This document shows, in pieces, positions 51,030 through 54,523 of a stretch of 54,523 nucleotides of DNA. Source of the stretch: Lucifugimonas sp038150225. Its GTDB lineage: Bacteria; Chloroflexota; Dehalococcoidia; Lucifugimonadales; Lucifugimonadaceae. A program made the translations under genes and the position numbers. Every line of letters begins with the position of its first letter. Position 1 is the stretch's first letter. Location: the NCBI GenBank assembly GCA_038150225.1, contig JAYQWG010000010.1, positions 1-54,523 on the forward strand, in the 5' to 3' direction. Under the pieces are notes generated by a model. That model worked only from the letters and a program-made list of their open reading frames with translations, was not told the origin of the DNA and did not search any database.

Positions 51030-51599
51030 CTAGACGATGAGTGAAGAGGGTGGTGGTGCAATTATGCGTTTCTTGGCTTCATAGAGGTTTACTTCACCAA
51101 CCACCGGATCGGTTACCGCACCTTTCAGTTCGAACTTTACGAACTGCGAAACTCGCACCGCTGCGTAATTCTTCGGCTTGATCGTGAGTCGCACGGACTT
51201 TACGCCGGGTTGTCCCATGATCCAGTTTGTTACAGCTTTCACCGCTTCCTTTGTGTAACTCTGGTTCTCGTACTCGGGATAAATCGAATACGCCATGCCG
51301 ACAGAACCTGAACTGTCAGGCGGTCCGCTGAGACCCACTGATCCCAGAACCTTTCTGGATTTCTGTTCAGTGAATATCCAACCCCACCATCCAGCCTGTC
51401 CCGGTTCGTACTGCAATCTCTGAACCACTGCGGGTAGAAAATCGTCAATCATCGGTGGTGTTCTGAACGGCTGAGGGAATATGAGACCGTTCAGTGAACT
51501 TAGTTCCAACGAGGATCGCGACAGCATAGCCTGTGCAATCTCGTGTGTGACGGGCACAACTCGAGTTCGTTCAGATTGGAGGTTCTGGTGGAGCAACAT
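51030..51599 (-). CDS. GNAT-family N-acetyltransferase
   Basis: 189 residues from the ATG at 51599 with AAGGA five bases upstream; the frame is open to 51683. The RimJ/RimL-like layout is seen: LVGS-type strand KVLGSVGLSG, GMAYSIYPEYENQSYTKEAVKAVTNWI (acetyl-CoA-binding region; the usual Q/RxxGxG is altered to ENQSYT), VRLTIKPKNYAAVRVSQFVKF. Acceptor unknown. Divergent from the sulfatase across about 120 bases. Confidence 0.75.
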   Translation of the reverse strand: MLLHQNLQSERTRVVPVTHEIAQAMLSRSSLELSSLNGLIFPQPFRTPPMIDDFLPAVVQRLQYEPGQAGWWGWIFTEQKSRKVLGSVGLSGPPDSSGSVGMAYSIYPEYENQSYTKEAVKAVTNWIMGQPGVKSVRLTIKPKNYAAVRVSQFVKFELKGAVTDPVVGEVNLYEAKKRIIAPPPSSLIV

Positions 51600-51718
51600 C
51601 GTCATCCTTTTGAGACTAGCGGTGATGCCACTTGCGCGTTCGCGAGGATGCCGTACCCTTCTGGTGGCTATAAACACCCACAAAACCTTCTAGAACCACT
51701 TGGCGAGAACGAAACTAA

Positions 51719-53191
51719 ATGCAAGATCGCAAGCCCAACATCCTTTTTATCCTGACCGACCAGCAGCGTCGTGACTCAATGAAGGCTTACGGCAATAACT
51801 GGATCAAGACGCCGAACTTGGACCGGCTTGCAGAGAAGAGTTTCGTATTCGATAACGCCTACGTGACTCAGCCTGTTTGCACACCAGCCAGAGCTTCGAT
51901 CATGACAGGGTTGTATCCACACGCGACTGGCCTTCAAAGAAACAACATCCCTTTGAGCAGAGACATCCCAACGATCGGCGACATGATCGACGAGGACTAT
52001 TACAACGTGCACATGGGCAAATGGCACCTTGGTGACGACATAATTGCGCAGCACGGATTCGACAAGTGGGTGGCTGTCGAAGACTTCCAGCGGGTGCGCA
52101 TTACCCGCAAGGAATACCGATACCAGGAAGCTCCGTACAACCAGTGGTTGCGAGATCACGGAGTTGAGCCACCTTCAATGCAGGTTTCATATGAAGGCTG
52201 GGTGGGTGTTGCTGAGCTGACCGAAGAGCAAACCCAGGCAGGGTTCCTAGGGCACGAGGCGTCGAATTTCATCAACCAGTATCCCAACAGTGACTTCGGT
52301 GACCGACCGTGGATGATGTACGTCAACTTCTTCGAGCCGCACCCGCCATACACCGGACCATTGAACGATTTATATGACCCTGCGGAGATAGAAGTTGGCC
52401 CGGCGTTCCGAAAGCGTCCTGATTCAGGCTCGCTAGTGAACCGGTTACGTTCCGATTACTACATGGGTGGCGGATTGAATCCACTTGGTGAAGCCGGTGG
52501 AGATATGCACGACACGACCACGGAAGAAGGGTTCAGGAAGCTTCGTGCTCAGTACTTTGCGAACGTCACTCTCGTAGACAACCAGCTCGGAAAGATCTTC
52601 CAAGCTTTGGAAGACAGTGGACAGGCTGCAAACACAATCATCGTCTTCACGAGTGAGCATGGTGAAATGGCAGGCGATCACGGGATGCTTGAGAAGCGTT
52701 CACTCTACGAACAGGCTTCCAACGTCCCGTTGCTTATGTACATCCCCTGGATGAACGATGATCAGCAGCAGCGGCTCGACGGATCGGTTGGGCAAGTGGA
52801 CCTTGTGCCCACGTTGTTGGATCTTTCAGGAAGCGATATACCCGATCACGTTGAAGGAAAATCACTCCGCCCCGTGCTTCGAGGCGAGGCAGATCTCTCG
52901 GACAACGATGTATTCATCCAGTGGAACGGAATGGGTGATCGAAATCTTGGTACCCCTGAGATTAATCGAATGGTTTCGATTCCGTGGCGAGGCGTAGTTA
53001 CCGGCGACCGATGGAAGCTAAACCTGTCACCTGGCGATCAATGCGAACTTTACGACCTGAACACAGATCCACACGAGCTTGAAAACCTGTTCGACAAGCC
53101 TGAGCACAAAGATCGAATTCGGGACATGGCAGCTCGTATACGTGTGTGGCAGGACGAAACCGGCGACGATATGCCGTTGCCAGCTGTTTAG
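51719..53191 (+). CDS. Formylglycine-dependent sulfatase
   Basis: 490-residue type I sulfatase. NILFILTDQQRRDS provides the Ca2+ Asp and Gln; the sulfatase signature CTPARASIMTG places the Cys converted to formylglycine at position 54 with Arg58. MGKWHLGDD and SEHGEMAGDHGM supply further active-site residues. No signal peptide, so substrate is probably imported first. It ends with a DLNTDPHELENLFD motif typical of the family. An anaerobic-type or FGE maturase is required but not in the window. Likely desulfates carbohydrate or aryl sulfates, feeding the sugar-acid genes next to it. Confidence 0.93.
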   Translation: MQDRKPNILFILTDQQRRDSMKAYGNNWIKTPNLDRLAEKSFVFDNAYVTQPVCTPARASIMTGLYPHATGLQRNNIPLSRDIPTIGDMIDEDYYNVHMGKWHLGDDIIAQHGFDKWVAVEDFQRVRITRKEYRYQEAPYNQWLRDHGVEPPSMQVSYEGWVGVAELTEEQTQAGFLGHEASNFINQYPNSDFGDRPWMMYVNFFEPHPPYTGPLNDLYDPAEIEVGPAFRKRPDSGSLVNRLRSDYYMGGGLNPLGEAGGDMHDTTTEEGFRKLRAQYFANVTLVDNQLGKIFQALEDSGQAANTIIVFTSEHGEMAGDHGMLEKRSLYEQASNVPLLMYIPWMNDDQQQRLDGSVGQVDLVPTLLDLSGSDIPDHVEGKSLRPVLRGEADLSDNDVFIQWNGMGDRNLGTPEINRMVSIPWRGVVTGDRWKLNLSPGDQCELYDLNTDPHELENLFDKPEHKDRIRDMAARIRVWQDETGDDMPLPAV

Positions 53192-53248
53192 GCACTCACC
53201 GCACAATCCCTCCGAAGCTCCCTCCATCAAGGTCGGGACTATAGCGTT

Positions 53249-53275
53249 GTCATCCCGAACGTAAGCCGAGGGATC
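53249..53275. repeat. Dispersed intergenic repeat, variant copy
   Basis: GTCATCCCGAACGTAAGCCG followed by AGGGATC, a variant of the GTCATCCTGAGC... family seen at 6118 and 15866; lies downstream of the sulfatase. Confidence 0.5.
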
Positions 53276-53308
53276 ACGTTTTTGGTGATCATCGAGGTCC
53301 TGAATCCA

Positions 53309-53325
53309 TTCGACAAGTTCAGGAT
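53309..53325. repeat. Dispersed intergenic repeat, copy 4
   Basis: TTCGACAAGTTCAGGAT agrees with copy 1 (TTCGACTAGCTCAGGAT) at 15 of 17 bases; in the non-coding stretch before dus. Confidence 0.55.
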
Positions 53326-53557
53326 TGCAAACCCACGCGCCCCGACCGAAGTGGAGAGATCTCAAGGTGGAAGAGGCTCATCATGCGTCGATAACAAAAA
53401 GTGGTGCTGGCACTCATTTACTGATCTGCCGAACGAATTGGGAAAGCCCAAGACTCGAATACATGGGCAGATTCATCGCCATCCCCGCGGCCGCAACCAC
53501 AATGTTGATCATCCTTGCTTTGATGATCGAACTAGCGCGCCAGTTAATCGGATCGGT

Positions 53558-54523
53558 TTAAGCCAGGGCAGGTTCCGGACGGTCAGCGCGCCGGGGATCG
53601 ATGGTCTCCCAATAGCAGTCGAACACATCTCGAGCTTCTTCGTACGTGTTGGTTCCGAACAGTTCGACGCGGAACGACCGGGCTCGTTCTCTTCCGCCTG
53701 AGTACCACGACAAGTGTCGTTGCATTTGAATAAGACCAAGGCCGTTAGGAAAATGTTCCTGAATCAAGCTCATGTGCCGATTGATTACGCGAGTTTGGTA
53801 ACCGAACTGGTCTTCGGGTGAAAGATCTTCGAAAGTTTCGTCAAAGATCCAGGGATTACCCATAGCACCACGACCAATCATCACCGATTCGCAACCAGTC
53901 TCTTCTTTCATCCGTCGTGCGTCTGCCATCGATTTCACGTCGCCGTTGCCGGTAACCGGAATGTTCACGGCATCTACAACCTGAGCGATCATGTCCCACG
54001 TTGAAAGCCCAGTAAACCGCTGAGCTCTGGTTCGTGGATGAACAGTAATTGCGTCAACCCCGACATCCTCAGCCATCTTGGCGACCTCGACAGCGTTGAG
54101 GTGCTGCTCATCCCATCCGCTCCTGATCTTTACCGTGAACGGAACTTCGAGAGCTTTCCGCATTGCACTCAAGATTTTCGCTGTCGCAGAAACATCTTTC
54201 ATCAGGGCCGCACCACGACCAGTTTTGGTGATCTTAGGAACCGGGCATCCCATATTGAGATCGATTATGTTGGCACCGGTATCCTGCAGCCACTGGGCTC
54301 CAGGAACAAGGCTCTCGGCATTCGCTCCAAGAATTTGAAGGGCGATCGGCTTTTCTTCGGGCAAGTATTTGGCAATGTCGTAGCGTGTTTTAGTGTTCTT
54401 ACGCGTTAGTCCTACCGCATCGATCTCTTCGCTGGTTGTCAGATCGCTGCCACACTCCTTCGCCACCAACCTGTAAGGTGCGTTGGAAATTCCAGCCATT
54501 GGCGCAAGGCGCGCCAGTCCTTT
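53558..54523 (-). CDS. dus: tRNA-dihydrouridine synthase (5' partial)
   Basis: FMN enzyme reducing uridines in the tRNA D-loop. The frame is open to the window edge: codons before the ATG at 54499 read ARLAP, as in the family start LAPMAG, so the gene begins outside the window. Catalytic Cys in LNMGCPVPKI; K.RSGWD, TVHPRTRAQ, NGDV, and IGRGAMGNPWIF are the FMN and tRNA sites. The layout is DusB-like. About 320 residues are present, nearly the full length. Confidence 0.95.
   Translation of the reverse strand, partial: KGLARLAPMAGISNAPYRLVAKECGSDLTTSEEIDAVGLTRKNTKTRYDIAKYLPEEKPIALQILGANAESLVPGAQWLQDTGANIIDLNMGCPVPKITKTGRGAALMKDVSATAKILSAMRKALEVPFTVKIRSGWDEQHLNAVEVAKMAEDVGVDAITVHPRTRAQRFTGLSTWDMIAQVVDAVNIPVTGNGDVKSMADARRMKEETGCESVMIGRGAMGNPWIFDETFEDLSPEDQFGYQTRVINRHMSLIQEHFPNGLGLIQMQRHLSWYSGGRERARSFRVELFGTNTYEEARDVFDCYWETIDPRRADRPEPALA

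Larger units (their letters stand above)
53192..53557. other. Non-coding region with repeat copies
   Basis: 366 bases between the sulfatase and dus stops. The left half holds two dispersed repeat copies (53249-53275, 53309-53325). The right half encodes nothing recognisable; a 32-codon frame (53463-53561) reads hydrophobic but has no ribosome site. No terminator-grade hairpin is evident. Confidence 0.6.

Noticed and set aside
53463..53561. 32-codon hydrophobic frame before dus
   Set aside because: No ribosome site, runs into the dus stop, and such short hydrophobic frames are common by chance.
1..54523. CRISPR arrays, insertion sequences, prophage or attachment sites
   Set aside because: No regularly spaced repeats, transposase, integrase or phage genes were found; the window is ordinary chromosome with an accessory catabolic segment.

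Overview
The window is a 54.5 kb piece of a bacterial chromosome from a draft assembly; a run of 100 Ns sits inside polA. Gene content points to a free-living aerobic member of the Chloroflexota, most likely a marine SAR202/Dehalococcoidia-type lineage. The grounds are many mandelate-racemase/muconate-lactonizing (enolase superfamily) paralogues, a YqjM-type flavin oxidoreductase, SDR and Gfo/Idh/MocA enzymes, a sulfatase, Mycobacterium-type CysM, frequent TTG/GTG starts and base composition near 50% GC. This placement is inference from content; no rRNA is present.

Layout. 1-6.1 kb: end of ligA, an unrecognised protein broken by one in-frame stop, pth, a lipoprotein metallopeptidase and an old-yellow-enzyme reductase that seems to start at ATT. 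6.1-9 kb (minus strand): lysS-serS. 9.2-11 kb: rsmD, coaD and a coiled-coil protein. 11.1-13.5 kb (minus): an APH-type kinase, then a PadR regulator-arsM pair with a 9-bp inverted repeat upstream. 13.6-17.3 kb: polA (with assembly gap), mutM, a small membrane protein and tRNA-Ser(UGA). 17.3-21.4 kb: a beta-propeller lipoprotein, and a PerR-like Fur protein divergent from katG with Fur-type operators between them. 21.4-22 kb: a decayed Gfo/Idh/MocA gene. 22-26 kb: sucCD and two alpha/beta hydrolases. 25.9-33.2 kb (minus): amidase, SDR, two hydroxypyruvate-isomerase-like proteins, ppc and pgpA. 33.2-35.8 kb (minus): an Rrf2 regulator, moeB and cysM. 36-41.7 kb: ribosomal L25, rny, ymdB-like, PHP phosphoesterase, plsY and a zinc-finger membrane protein.

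41.7-53.2 kb is the accessory, catabolic part. A minus-strand operon holds a D-aminoacylase-type amidohydrolase, two translationally coupled enolase-superfamily proteins and an NAD-dependent epimerase/dehydratase. Two further enolase-superfamily proteins of galactonate-dehydratase type follow, then a Gfo/Idh/MocA dehydrogenase, a ManC-type cupin whose ribosome binding site lies inside a hairpin, a GNAT acetyltransferase and a formylglycine sulfatase. Together these look like a toolkit for sugar acids, N-acyl and sulfated carbohydrates. The last gene is a dus tRNA-dihydrouridine synthase, cut by the window edge.

Regulatory features are unusually legible: a PadR-linked inverted repeat, paired Fur-type boxes at perR/katG, a perfect 19-bp Fur-box-like palindrome before the ymdB homologue, a 17-bp palindrome before sucC, several strong hairpin terminators, and at least four copies of a dispersed intergenic repeat.
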